Assembly: GCA_965250025.1 (NCBI GenBank)
Contig: OZ252283.1
Location: 3,162,001-3,226,000, forward strand
Reading direction: 5' to 3'
Origin: CBDDLD01 sp965250025
GTDB lineage: Bacteria > Bacteroidota > Bacteroidia > Flavobacteriales > Flavobacteriaceae
DNA: 64,000 bases
Made by a program: the position numbers and the translations under genes. Positions within the stretch are counted from its first letter, which is position 1. Each line of letters opens with the position of its first letter. The notes under the pieces are model-generated. The model was not told the origin of the DNA. It was given only the letters and a program-made list of their open reading frames with translations, and did no database searches. Positions 24,334-32,313 of this stretch are shown here, piece after piece.

Positions 24334-26256
24334 TTATTTTTTAAGGTATGCCACAACTTCAGACATGGCCGCGTCTACAGCTTCCTTTTCAAAATACAAT
24401 TGCTGTTGATTATAATCATTTAGCCATTTTATAGATTTATCTCCTTGCAAGTGTTCATAAAACTGTTGGGTACCTTGAGGTACTGCACCACTTTCACTAT
24501 GTACAATAAAAACCGGTTGTTTTATAGAGGCTCCAGCTGCAATACCGTCAAAATTTAACCATGGTTCCCAACTGCTTACTGCAAATCTGTTATCGTAATA
24601 TTTTCCTGCGGCTTTTGCCGGATTCAAATAATAATCAAAGGCATTCTCTGGCACGTACATAGCACTTAAAGGATCTAATTCACTTGCAGCCAACACATAG
24701 TCCATAACACCAGTATCTGCATACTTAACCTTAGCCGCTTTAGCCGCTTCCAACAAACCTTCCGTACCTCCTGGTCGCATATCATAGATCATTTTGGCAA
24801 TAGCTTTATCATGTAACCATGGTGCTACCAAAACCAATTTTTTGATGCGTGGATCTTCAGCTGTAGCATGCGCCATATAGCCTGAGCTTGCACATACTCC
24901 TAAGCCCGATAGGTCATTTTGATCTACATTTTTATTCTGCGTTAAATAATCTACGGCAGCCTTGATATCTGCAATTTTTAAATGGTAATCTTCAACTTGC
25001 CTTGGTTGTCCTTCACTTTCTCCAAATCCGGTAAAATCAAAAGTTAACGTAATAAATCCTTGCTGTGCTAACAAACTTGCATACTCGTCCGGCATTTGCT
25101 CTTTAACACTAGTCCAACTGCCAGTTACAATAGATGTAGGATACGTTTTTAAGGCATCAAACCCAGGAGGTAAAAACAAATGCCCTTTTAATAAATTTCC
25201 TTGGCTATTAAAAACCACATCTTGCATAACAACACCTCCGTTTGTCTTAGCTCCGGCATCATGAACAGAAAAGGTTTCAGGCTGTAAGCCCGGCCAACTG
25301 TTCATTAAAATATCAGGATTAAAACATTCGATAAACTTAACAATCTTATTCTCCTCATTTATTGTATAAATACCCACATAATAATTATTGTACGGTTTTC
25401 CTTCAGAAGTTGTAATGGTGCCATTAAACTTCACTAAAACCGTATTAGGATCAGTCGTCGTGTAATATGTACGATCATAGCTTTGCGTGTAATCCATAAC
25501 ACCTGTATACTGAGTTTTCATAGCACCGATACCATTTAAAGCTTTGGGAAAACCAGATGGTGCCAAAGGCATTTCCTGAACAACATTGGTACTCAAAAGA
25601 CCTAATAAGGCTTCAAGATCTTTTTGCTCTAATGCAGAAAAAAATCGCTCTACTACTGGTTGAGCTTTAGAAGGTTCCTTAGAAAACACATTGCCTTTAC
25701 TTACATTTTCAAGCGCTAAAGCCGGCAATTCGGTATCCCCTTCTTGTTGATAAAGGCTAACGTCTATTCGTGCCAATTTCCAATCCTGGTCCTCTTTAAT
25801 AAACTCCGTATCATAACCTACAAATACCGTCCATTGGCCTTTATTTAAATAATGGGTTGCAATAGCATCGAAGGTTGCTGATGCTCTATCGCCCGCAACC
25901 CATATGGCTTTATTATGCACTTGGTGAATGGTTTGTTCAAATCCTGGTAATAGTGTTTTCCAGCCTTTAAGGATTTCATCAGGAGTTGCAAATCCAGGTT
26001 GTCCTCCCAGGGCTGAATAATCTGTATATACAGAATCTGCCATCGTGCTTTTTACAGCGTCCCAATTGTGCTCATCTACACCTTCAAATAAAGTATGGAT
26101 CAACAGGTCTATTTTAGCTTTTGCTTCTGTTACTGAAGTGTTCTTTTCACTTGATTTCATAGTCATATCGTTTTTATGTTCTTCAACTTGTGCTTCCTTT
26201 TGTTTACAGGCCACTATAAGTGCTGCTGTAAAAATGATGTATAATGTCTTTTTCAT
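24334..26256 (-). CDS. Lipoprotein with two NTF2-like domains fused to an alpha/beta hydrolase
   Basis: A 640-residue lipoprotein (lipobox 'ALIVAC'; start at 26256 directly before 'KKTLYIIF'). The first ~300 residues form two SnoaL/NTF2-like domains ('GVDEHNWDAVKSTMADS', 'FFSALEQKDLEALLGLL'). The rest is an alpha/beta hydrolase of the YcjY/dienelactone-hydrolase-like type: 'LTFDFTGFGESEG' and nucleophile elbow 'GVCASSGY', in which the nucleophile position appears to be Cys. The C-terminal segment where relatives carry the catalytic His ('THVDLYD'-like) reads 'YNQQQLYFEKEAV', so the His seems replaced by Gln. The substrate is unknown. An AraC regulator lies upstream on the same strand. Confidence 0.8.
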   Translation of the reverse strand: MKKTLYIIFTAALIVACKQKEAQVEEHKNDMTMKSSEKNTSVTEAKAKIDLLIHTLFEGVDEHNWDAVKSTMADSVYTDYSALGGQPGFATPDEILKGWKTLLPGFEQTIHQVHNKAIWVAGDRASATFDAIATHYLNKGQWTVFVGYDTEFIKEDQDWKLARIDVSLYQQEGDTELPALALENVSKGNVFSKEPSKAQPVVERFFSALEQKDLEALLGLLSTNVVQEMPLAPSGFPKALNGIGAMKTQYTGVMDYTQSYDRTYYTTTDPNTVLVKFNGTITTSEGKPYNNYYVGIYTINEENKIVKFIECFNPDILMNSWPGLQPETFSVHDAGAKTNGGVVMQDVVFNSQGNLLKGHLFLPPGFDALKTYPTSIVTGSWTSVKEQMPDEYASLLAQQGFITLTFDFTGFGESEGQPRQVEDYHLKIADIKAAVDYLTQNKNVDQNDLSGLGVCASSGYMAHATAEDPRIKKLVLVAPWLHDKAIAKMIYDMRPGGTEGLLEAAKAAKVKYADTGVMDYVLAASELDPLSAMYVPENAFDYYLNPAKAAGKYYDNRFAVSSWEPWLNFDGIAAGASIKQPVFIVHSESGAVPQGTQQFYEHLQGDKSIKWLNDYNQQQLYFEKEAVDAAMSEVVAYLKK

Positions 26257-26289
26257 TTTACATGGATTTTTATGAATTGTAATACGATA

Positions 26290-26297
26290 CAAAATTA
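26290..26297 (-). promoter_or_regulatory. -7 promoter box (TAATTTTG) for the hydrolase lipoprotein
   Basis: An exact TAnnTTTG match on the minus strand, 33 bases before the ATG at 26256. It makes the hydrolase gene a separate unit from the upstream araC-type gene. Confidence 0.55.
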
Positions 26298-26383
26298 GAT
26301 CCTCATTGTGTCAGCCGAACTACACAATTCAAAGTGAGTAATACAAAATTCAAAGATTTGATCTCCTTAGGTTAGATTAATTG

Positions 26384-27295
26384 TTACATCGTTTTCCTGT
26401 AAAGATTAGGAGTTATCCCTTCTTGTTTTTTGAAAAAATTCGCAAAATGATTGGGATAATTATAATACAAATCAAAGGCAATCTCTTTTATGGATTTGTC
26501 TGTGTTTTTAAGCTTTGATTTGGCTAAGGATAGCATATGCCTATAAATCATTTCTGATGCTGAGTTACCGGTTATTCTTTTAACTACAGCATTGAGATGG
26601 TTGGGGTGGATAGAAAGTTTATCAGCATAAAACTGTACTTTATGTGGTTCTGAATTCTCAAAGTGTAAATCTGGATAAAAGCTAGTCTCTATCAATGTTT
26701 TAAACCGACTTACTGTTGCAATATCGTTATCGCGCTGTACAAAAGAACGCGATTCAATAGGGATTTTTGATTCATACAAACGTGCTACCTTATATAATAA
26801 GACTTGTGTGTGATGATAGATGATAGATTTTACATCCTTTTGTTGTCGTTGATATTCTTTATGTATCGCTTCTAAGGTATTAATAAATGTATTCACCTCA
26901 TCCTCTTCAATAGTTAAAGGCTCCGAATTATCGACTAATAAGAACGGAAAGTCTTCACTGATTCTTTTTTTTGGATTCTCTCTTCTGTAAAAATCTTCAG
27001 AAAAAATAATATAGTATCCTTCCCAGTCTGGAGCTATATCCCACTGTAATATTTGATACGGTGAATTAAAAAAAACGGTAGCTTTAAGGTCTTTTGTTGA
27101 AAAGTTTCCTGTTTTGGCATAACCGCCTCCGTCCAATTTTAAAGCTATGGCATAAAACTCATGCTTAAATGGCGATTGTTGTTGGTTTACCGTTTTCATA
27201 TTATCTTTAAAACGGCGTACGTCAAAATCGTCCCATATTGGAGAAGATATGTTTATGCCTTTACAATAAGCATCTAATGTTGAAAAATGCTGCAT
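26384..27295 (-). CDS. AraC family transcriptional regulator (1)
   Basis: A 303-residue regulator. The C-terminal ~100 residues hold the two AraC helix-turn-helix units: 'YADKLSIHPNHLNAVVKRIT' and 'KEIAFDLYYNYPNHFANFFK' followed by 'KQEGITPNLYRK'. The N-terminal half is a cupin-like sensory domain. It is divergent from the second AraC gene (104-base gap) and upstream of the hydrolase lipoprotein on the same strand. Inference: it controls the hydrolase; the inducer is unknown. Confidence 0.9.
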   Translation of the reverse strand: MQHFSTLDAYCKGINISSPIWDDFDVRRFKDNMKTVNQQQSPFKHEFYAIALKLDGGGYAKTGNFSTKDLKATVFFNSPYQILQWDIAPDWEGYYIIFSEDFYRRENPKKRISEDFPFLLVDNSEPLTIEEDEVNTFINTLEAIHKEYQRQQKDVKSIIYHHTQVLLYKVARLYESKIPIESRSFVQRDNDIATVSRFKTLIETSFYPDLHFENSEPHKVQFYADKLSIHPNHLNAVVKRITGNSASEMIYRHMLSLAKSKLKNTDKSIKEIAFDLYYNYPNHFANFFKKQEGITPNLYRKTM

Positions 27296-27399
27296 ATGTA
27301 AAAATAATAATCCCTTGTTTAAACTAAAAGTAAACTCAAGCCATTAACTTTATCTCATACTTACTGTAATTTTTATTCTATATACGAGACCAAGTAGCC

Positions 27400-28260
27400 A
27401 TGACTCACCATTTCAAAGAATTTTCAACTGATGCTGTTTTCAATATTGGAGATGAAAGTCTCTTAAAGCCATTCTCCAATTCAAAGCAAGCCGAGCTTTA
27501 TACTTTTATTTGGGCCAACTCCGAAACGGTTTCTATGGTCATAGATGGCATTCCCTTTACATTAAAACCCCATAGTATTGTAGCCTTAACCCCTATTCAA
27601 TATTTACAATACCTTGATGGTGGTGATGTTATTGTATATCAGTTCAACAGAGAATTCTATTGCATTAAAGATCATGATCAGGAGGTAAGCTGTGCCGGTA
27701 TCTTATTTTTTGGTAATACCAATATCCCTCTTATCCACTTAGATACGAAAGAACAACATAAATATAAAATCCTGCATGAGGTTTTTATAGACGAGCTGGA
27801 AACTAAAGATAACATTCAGGCAGAAATGTTACGTATGCTAATGGCCCGATTCATCATTAAAAGTACGAGATTATTAAAAGCCAAAGAAGGTATTAATGAA
27901 ACCGCCAAAAGCACTAAGGTGGATTTGCTTCGTGGATTTAATTTTTTAGTAGAGCAGCATTTTAAAACAGAACATTCGGTAGCTTTTTATGCTGAGAAGT
28001 TATATAAATCGCCCAAGACACTATCCAATAATTTTGCTAAGCTAAACCGAAGTCCTTTACAGATCATTCACGACCGCATCATCCTTGAAGCTAAACGCCT
28101 ATTGATATACACTGATAAAACCGCCAAAGAAATTGCATTCGAAATTGGTTTTGAAGACGCATCACACCTCAGCCGTTTATTTAAAAAACAAACCGGATTC
28201 TCGCCTTCTGAGTTCAAAAAACGACTTTCAGCCACCACTAAGGAAAAATTGACAACCTAA
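27400..28260 (+). CDS. AraC family transcriptional regulator (2)
   Basis: A 286-residue regulator with a cupin-like N-terminal half ('MVIDGIPFTLKPHSIVALTP') and a C-terminal AraC DNA-binding domain ('VAFYAEKLYKSPKTLSNNFA', 'TAKEIAFEIGFEDASHLSRL', 'KKQTGFSPSEFKKR'). Its final codons coincide with the first element of a duplicated promoter module (28242-28264 and 28497-28518). Inference: it regulates the small downstream gene and the AhpD-like/cupredoxin pair through those elements. Confidence 0.9.
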   Translation: MTHHFKEFSTDAVFNIGDESLLKPFSNSKQAELYTFIWANSETVSMVIDGIPFTLKPHSIVALTPIQYLQYLDGGDVIVYQFNREFYCIKDHDQEVSCAGILFFGNTNIPLIHLDTKEQHKYKILHEVFIDELETKDNIQAEMLRMLMARFIIKSTRLLKAKEGINETAKSTKVDLLRGFNFLVEQHFKTEHSVAFYAEKLYKSPKTLSNNFAKLNRSPLQIIHDRIILEAKRLLIYTDKTAKEIAFEIGFEDASHLSRLFKKQTGFSPSEFKKRLSATTKEKLTT

Positions 28261-28309
28261 AAGGTAATTTTTACATTCTATTCTTCTGACTTACTTATCA
28301 TCTTTGTAC
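28242..28309 (+). repeat. Duplicated promoter module, copy A
   Basis: It contains GGAAAAATTGACAAC (28242-28256), TAAAAGG (28258-28264), ACATTC (28273-28278) and CTTTGTAC (28302-28309). The same four elements recur in copy B exactly 255 bases downstream at both ends, with CTTTGTAC 60 bases from the start in each. Copy A overlaps the last codons of the AraC gene and precedes the small ORF at 28332. Confidence 0.7.
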
Positions 28310-28331
28310 TGTGAAATTAAAACAAGAAAAG

Positions 28332-28496
28332 ATGATGATTAAAAACAAATCCATATTCAATTTAATTGAAATATTCAGAAGTAGTCCAAAAAAAATATTA
28401 AACACTATAACAGCAAAAACACATTGTGAGCAAAGGCATATTCACGATTATTATTGTGATGCTGAAAAACCATTTATAAAACAAAATTACGAATAG
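28332..28496 (+). CDS. Possible small protein (54 residues)
   Basis: A short frame starting at one of two adjacent ATGs (28332 or 28335) and ending in TAG. It is rich in Lys and Ile ('MMIKNKSIFNLIEIFRSSPK'), with two Cys and three His near the end ('HCEQRHIHDYYC'), a possible metal site. It lies 26 bases after the CTTTG element of promoter copy A and directly before copy B. There is no recognised family. Coding status rests only on position and composition. The rest of the 381-base gap 28261-28641 holds the two promoter modules and nothing else I can see. Confidence 0.4.
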   Translation: MMIKNKSIFNLIEIFRSSPKKILNTITAKTHCEQRHIHDYYCDAEKPFIKQNYE

Positions 28497-28564
28497 GGAA
28501 AAATTGACAACTAAAAGGGAAAAACATTCATCGTATAATGTCTCTTTTGATTGCAACTTTGTAC
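28497..28564 (+). repeat. Duplicated promoter module, copy B
   Basis: It contains GGAAAAATTGACAAC (28497-28511), TAAAAGG (28512-28518), ACATTC (28524-28529) and CTTTGTAC (28557-28564). It lies 78 bases before the AhpD-like gene. See copy A for the shared spacing. Confidence 0.7.
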
Positions 28565-28641
28565 CTGTTAAAACAAACCACAAAAACAAAACAAATATTA
28601 ATACATTCTGAAATAACTCAGAATATAAAAACTAAAAAATT

Positions 28642-29190
28642 ATGAGCACATTTAATGTACCAACCAGAGAAGACGTTAGCGAAAACAATCAGGCTATATT
28701 TGATAATCTTAATAAAGCTTTAGGCTTTGTCCCTAACTTATACGCTACTTACGCACATAGTGACACAGCACTGGAAAACTATCTTAACTTTTCTAATGCA
28801 AAGACGTCTTTGTCTGCTAAAGAAAAAGAAGTTGTCAATTTAGCTGTAAGTCAGGTTAACAATTGTATCTATTGTTTATCAGCACATACTGCAATTGGTA
28901 AAATGAACGGTTTTACTGATGCGCAAATTTTAGAACTGAGAGCTGGGTATTCTACTGTAAATGACAAGCTTGATGCTTTAGCACGTTTAGCAAAAAATAT
29001 TACAGAAAATAGAGGCAGAACGACTAATGATGTGATTGAAAATTTCTTTAACGCCGGTTATACTAAAGGTAACCTTATAGACACCATAGCTTTGGTTGGT
29101 GATAAGACCATATCTAATTACATCCACAGTACGACTCAAGTTCCTGTAGATTTTCCTGAAGCACAACCTTTAGAAACTGCAACTGTATAA
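28642..29190 (+). CDS. Carboxymuconolactone decarboxylase / AhpD-like protein
   Basis: A 182-residue cytoplasmic protein of the AhpD-like 'peroxidase-related' group. The catalytic signature is present in full: Glu63, Cys75, Cys78 and His82 in 'EVVNLAVSQVNNCIYCLSAH'. Such proteins reduce peroxides by thiol relay, or act as gamma-carboxymuconolactone decarboxylases in longer pathways; the Cys-x2-Cys pair favours the redox role. It is preceded by promoter copy B and followed 40 bases later by the cupredoxin-like gene, suggesting one oxidative-stress or redox unit under an AraC regulator. Confidence 0.88.
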   Translation: MSTFNVPTREDVSENNQAIFDNLNKALGFVPNLYATYAHSDTALENYLNFSNAKTSLSAKEKEVVNLAVSQVNNCIYCLSAHTAIGKMNGFTDAQILELRAGYSTVNDKLDALARLAKNITENRGRTTNDVIENFFNAGYTKGNLIDTIALVGDKTISNYIHSTTQVPVDFPEAQPLETATV

Positions 29191-29230
29191 TTCATTAAAT
29201 AAATAATAAACCAAAATAATACATACCATT

Positions 29231-29608
29231 ATGAAAAAAATCATTTCAATTTTAGTTATCGCGTTAACATTTACATTAAATAGTAATGCGCAAGATAAGA
29301 TGATGAAAGATGCTAAAGCCAAAGTTGTAACTCTGGAGCAAACTAAAGGCGAGTTTACTCAACAGGCCATTACACTTAAAGAAGGCAATTACATCTTTGA
29401 AATCTCTAATAATAATGTTGGTCATCAAGTAGGATTTGTATTGGCTCCAAAATCCAATCCGGATGCACATATTAAAACGGCTTATGTTACTAAAGCTGTA
29501 GACAACAATTCAAAAGAAAAGTCTAATGTAACTAAGCTTAAAAAGGGTGAATATGTATACTTCTGCCCTTTAAACCCAACACCAAAATATACCCTTACTG
29601 TAAAGTAG
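29231..29608 (+). CDS. Secreted cupredoxin-like protein
   Basis: A 125-residue exported protein with a signal peptide to about residue 20 ('NSNAQ'). The body resembles a blue-copper fold: 'GNYIFEISNNNVGHQVGF' (His65) and 'GEYVYFCPLNPTPKYTLTV' (Cys112). True type 1 copper sites need a second His a few residues after the Cys and usually a Met; neither is present, so it may not bind copper in the classic way. It is probably cotranscribed with the AhpD-like gene and followed by a strong terminator. Confidence 0.75.
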   Translation: MKKIISILVIALTFTLNSNAQDKMMKDAKAKVVTLEQTKGEFTQQAITLKEGNYIFEISNNNVGHQVGFVLAPKSNPDAHIKTAYVTKAVDNNSKEKSNVTKLKKGEYVYFCPLNPTPKYTLTVK

Positions 29609-29628
29609 TTTTTTGATTGATTAATTTG

Positions 29629-29667
29629 AAATAAAGCGATCTTATTAAAGATCGCTTTATTTTTTTA
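29629..29667 (+). terminator. Strong terminator after the cupredoxin-like gene
   Basis: A perfect 15-base stem (29629-29643 with 29648-29662), a 4-base loop and a T-run ending at 29666. Confidence 0.9.
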
Positions 29668-29793
29668 TGATATGTTCCATATTCCAAAAAAACCAAAACA
29701 TTATTGTAAGTATTAACTGCTAAAGTAGACTACTCTCTAACATAAAAGGTTTTTACTCAACTGTAACTACACCTTTTATTAAAAAAAATTGAC

Positions 29794-31068
29794 ATGAAAA
29801 GAGATTTACTAGCCATTACCATGCTATGCATGGCACTGACGTCCTATGCCCAAATCGAAATTGCTCCGGGCTCTGAGACTATTTATTTTGACGAAGAGGT
29901 TTGTACTTATCATCCTGCTCCGGTTTCTCAAAATGTAACCGTGCAGAGGTCTGCACTTTTAGAGCAGCGTATGGTTAATGATACGCCTTGCTCTTCATTC
30001 ATTGTAAACTATAATGGTTTTACATCACAGGCAGAAACCGCATTTCAATTTGCAGTTACCATATGGGAGCATTCTATTGCCTCGGACATTCCTATTCGGG
30101 TTCAGGCTAATTTTGGTCCTTTAGGTCCAGGCGTTCTCGGTGGGGCATCGCCTAATGGATTTTTGCAACTTACCGGTCCTGGAATTCCTGCAAACACACT
30201 ATATCCAAGAGCTCTGGCAGAAAGCGTTTTAGGTACAGAAACCACAGTAGGTGGACAACCTTCTATAGATATTAGTGCTACCTTTAGCAGTACTGCCAAT
30301 TTCTATTTTGGTCTGGACGCTAACCCTCCGGCAGGTCAAATAGATTTTGTCTCTGTAGTCTTACACGAACTTGGTCATGGTTTAGGTATAGTAGGTTTTG
30401 GAAGAACTACGAATGGCGGCACTGAAGGTGCTATTAGAAATAGTGGTTTTGTAAGTATCTGGGATCAGTTCATTACAGGCACATCAAACCTTCCCATTAT
30501 TACATTTCCAGACCCTTCAAGCGCATTATTGTTTCAATTGACCAGTAATAATCTCTTTTGTAATAGTCCTGAAGCTACTGCCCAAAATAGCGGCACAAAT
30601 CCTAGAATATTTGCCCCAACAGTTTTTAATCAAGGGTCTAGTTATAGCCATTGGGATGAAAATACGTTTCTTCCCGGCGATCCTAATTCACTAATGACCC
30701 CAACAATTGCTCCTGGGGAAGCCATTCATGATCCCGGTTTAATAACGCTTGGTTTTATGCAAGATATGGGATGGTCCATTTGCGGTTCGTTACTGAGCGT
30801 TGAAGATGTTGCTTTAGATGACATTAGCATTAGCCCTAATCCCTTTAATTCTACAATTACGATTCGTTTGCCAAATGCATTTGGCACCGATTATGACCTT
30901 TCTATTATAGATGTTAATGGTCGCATAGTGTTTAATAGTATTGCAGAGCGTATTGGTAATGAGATTGAGCTCTCGAATTTAGGAAACTTAAAAGATGCCG
31001 TATATTTTTTACAGATTAATGATTTAAGTTCAGGAGCCAGCATTACCAAAAAGATTGTAAAACTTTAG
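29794..31068 (+). CDS. T9SS-secreted metzincin-like metalloprotease
   Basis: A 424-residue exported protein: signal peptide to about residue 20, a zinc-protease domain with H191-E-x2-H195-x2-G198 in 'VVLHELGHGLGIVGF', a Met-turn-like 'SLMTPTIAPGEAIHDPG' near 300, and a T9SS sorting domain from about 338 ('ISPNPFNSTITIRL', 'LSIIDVNGRIVF'). In metzincins the third zinc ligand is His or Asp at position 11 of the motif; here it is Gly201, as in some flavobacterial relatives. It probably degrades external protein. It ends at a hairpin terminator and is convergent with ssb. Confidence 0.85.
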   Translation: MKRDLLAITMLCMALTSYAQIEIAPGSETIYFDEEVCTYHPAPVSQNVTVQRSALLEQRMVNDTPCSSFIVNYNGFTSQAETAFQFAVTIWEHSIASDIPIRVQANFGPLGPGVLGGASPNGFLQLTGPGIPANTLYPRALAESVLGTETTVGGQPSIDISATFSSTANFYFGLDANPPAGQIDFVSVVLHELGHGLGIVGFGRTTNGGTEGAIRNSGFVSIWDQFITGTSNLPIITFPDPSSALLFQLTSNNLFCNSPEATAQNSGTNPRIFAPTVFNQGSSYSHWDENTFLPGDPNSLMTPTIAPGEAIHDPGLITLGFMQDMGWSICGSLLSVEDVALDDISISPNPFNSTITIRLPNAFGTDYDLSIIDVNGRIVFNSIAERIGNEIELSNLGNLKDAVYFLQINDLSSGASITKKIVKL

Positions 31069-31084
31069 CAATTGCATTATAAAG

Positions 31085-31115
31085 AAAGCGCAGTGTTACT
31101 GCGCTTTTCTTTTCT
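31085..31115. terminator. Terminator between the protease gene and ssb
   Basis: A perfect 10-base stem (31085-31094 with 31098-31107), 3-base loop, then a T-rich stretch. It lies between two convergent genes. Confidence 0.75.
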
Positions 31116-31127
31116 ATTTTAGAACAC

Positions 31128-31460
31128 TTACTTCCCAAGCATTAAAAGCTCATTACATACAATTTCTGTAATGTATCGTTTTTCACCTTCTTTGGTTTCA
31201 TACGACCTGTTCCTTAACCGCCCTTCTACAGCTACTTCTTTGCCTTTAGAGATATACTTCTCTATAATCTCTGCGGTTTTTCCCCAGGCAACAATATTGT
31301 GCCATTGGGTATCCGTTACTTTGTCTCCATCGGCATTTTTATAGCTTTCATTGGTAGCTAATGAAAATTTAGCTAATGTTTTCCCCGATTCCAGATTTAC
31401 AATTTCCGGATCTTGTCCTAAATGACCAATCAACTGTACTTTGTTTCTTAATGCGTTCAT
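31128..31460 (-). CDS. ssb: Single-stranded DNA-binding protein (short form)
   Basis: A 110-residue OB-fold SSB: 'NKVQLIGHLGQDPEI', 'FSLATNESYKN', 'DTQWHNIVAWGKTAEI' and 'GKEVAVEGRLRNRSYET'. It lacks the long acidic tail (…DDDIPF) that recruits repair proteins, so it is probably a second, specialised SSB, as found in transformation or stress settings, rather than the main replicative one. A near-consensus promoter box lies at 31520-31527 (CACCTTTG on the minus strand), and LytTR-like sites lie further upstream at 31568-31603. Confidence 0.9.
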   Translation of the reverse strand: MNALRNKVQLIGHLGQDPEIVNLESGKTLAKFSLATNESYKNADGDKVTDTQWHNIVAWGKTAEIIEKYISKGKEVAVEGRLRNRSYETKEGEKRYITEIVCNELLMLGK

Positions 31461-31519
31461 GTTTTTAAAATTTAATGATTAAACAGTTAATACTATCGAG
31501 TTCTTATGTTTCGACAATG

Positions 31520-31527
31520 CAAAGGTG
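31520..31527 (-). promoter_or_regulatory. Near-consensus -7 box for ssb
   Basis: CACCTTTG on the minus strand, one base from TAnnTTTG, 60 bases before the ssb ATG. Confidence 0.35.
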
Positions 31528-31567
31528 GTAAGGCTTCCAAAGACTATTCGGTAGTTACATGTTTAAA

Positions 31568-31603
31568 TTCGTTTGTAAATGTTTGTAGTCGCTTACAAAC
31601 GTT
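31568..31603. promoter_or_regulatory. Cluster of LytTR-like binding motifs
   Basis: Two plus-strand 9-mers (TTCGTTTGT at 31568, AATGTTTGT at 31578), ten bases apart, match the LytTR consensus [TA][AC][CA]GTTN[AG][TG] at eight of nine positions. A minus-strand AACGTTTGT (31595-31603) matches all nine. CGTTTGTAA/TTACAAACG also form a 9-base inverted repeat. The cluster sits just after the LytTR response-regulator gene and upstream of ssb. Confidence 0.4.
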
Positions 31604-31608
31604 TTTAT

Positions 31609-32310
31609 CTAAGATAAATTAATCCTTTTGCTAAAAGCGTCCTTATATACGCGACCTATCGGAATGCAATAATCATCAATATAAACCTGGTTTCCGGAGA
31701 TTTTTAAAATTTTAGAAACGTTTACGATATACGATTTATGAACTTTACAAAAGTGTTTTTTATCGAGTCGGTCTTCCCATTGTTTCAGTGTGTCTGAACT
31801 TAAATGTGTTTTACCTGTAGTGACCACTTCTGTATATTTATCTTCCGATTTTATATATAGAATAGCATTGCTATTAACGTTGATAAGGTCGTGTCCAAAC
31901 TTTATAAAGAAACTATCTTGTTTTTCATGTAGTGGCATCGCTTTTACGATATCATTCTTAGTAGTATTGGCCTTTGTTACTGCTTGAATAAAACGCTGAA
32001 ATGAAAAAGGCTTTAGTAAATAATCCACCACATTATATTCATAGCTCTCTAAAGCATATTCTGAAAAAGCTGTAGTTAAGATAATCTGAGGGGTTTGTTT
32101 TAACGTTTTTAAAAAATCCATTCCTGATATCTTAGGTAAATGAATATCAAGAAATATAATATCTATCGTGCTTTGCTGTAATAAAGGAATAGCAGATAAG
32201 GCCTCAGAGAATGTTCCCTTTAACTCTAGGCTACCCATATCTTCAATGTATTTTTTTAAAATACGTTGCGCGGGTGGTTGATCTTCTATGATGATACAGG
32301 TTCTCTTCAT
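31609..32310 (-). CDS. LytTR family response regulator
   Basis: A 233-residue regulator: receiver domain at about 3-120 (phospho-acceptor Asp in 'IDIIFLDIHLPKISGMDF', Lys in 'VDYLLKPFSFQRF') and a LytTR DNA-binding domain at about 135-232 ('LYIKSEDKYTEVVTTGKTHL', 'FCKVHKSYIVNVSKI'). It starts 3 bases after the histidine kinase stop, so the pair is cotranscribed and acts as a two-component system. Candidate LytTR sites lie just beyond its 3' end. Confidence 0.95.
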   Translation of the reverse strand: MKRTCIIIEDQPPAQRILKKYIEDMGSLELKGTFSEALSAIPLLQQSTIDIIFLDIHLPKISGMDFLKTLKQTPQIILTTAFSEYALESYEYNVVDYLLKPFSFQRFIQAVTKANTTKNDIVKAMPLHEKQDSFFIKFGHDLINVNSNAILYIKSEDKYTEVVTTGKTHLSSDTLKQWEDRLDKKHFCKVHKSYIVNVSKILKISGNQVYIDDYCIPIGRVYKDAFSKRINLS

Positions 32311-32313
32311 GAT

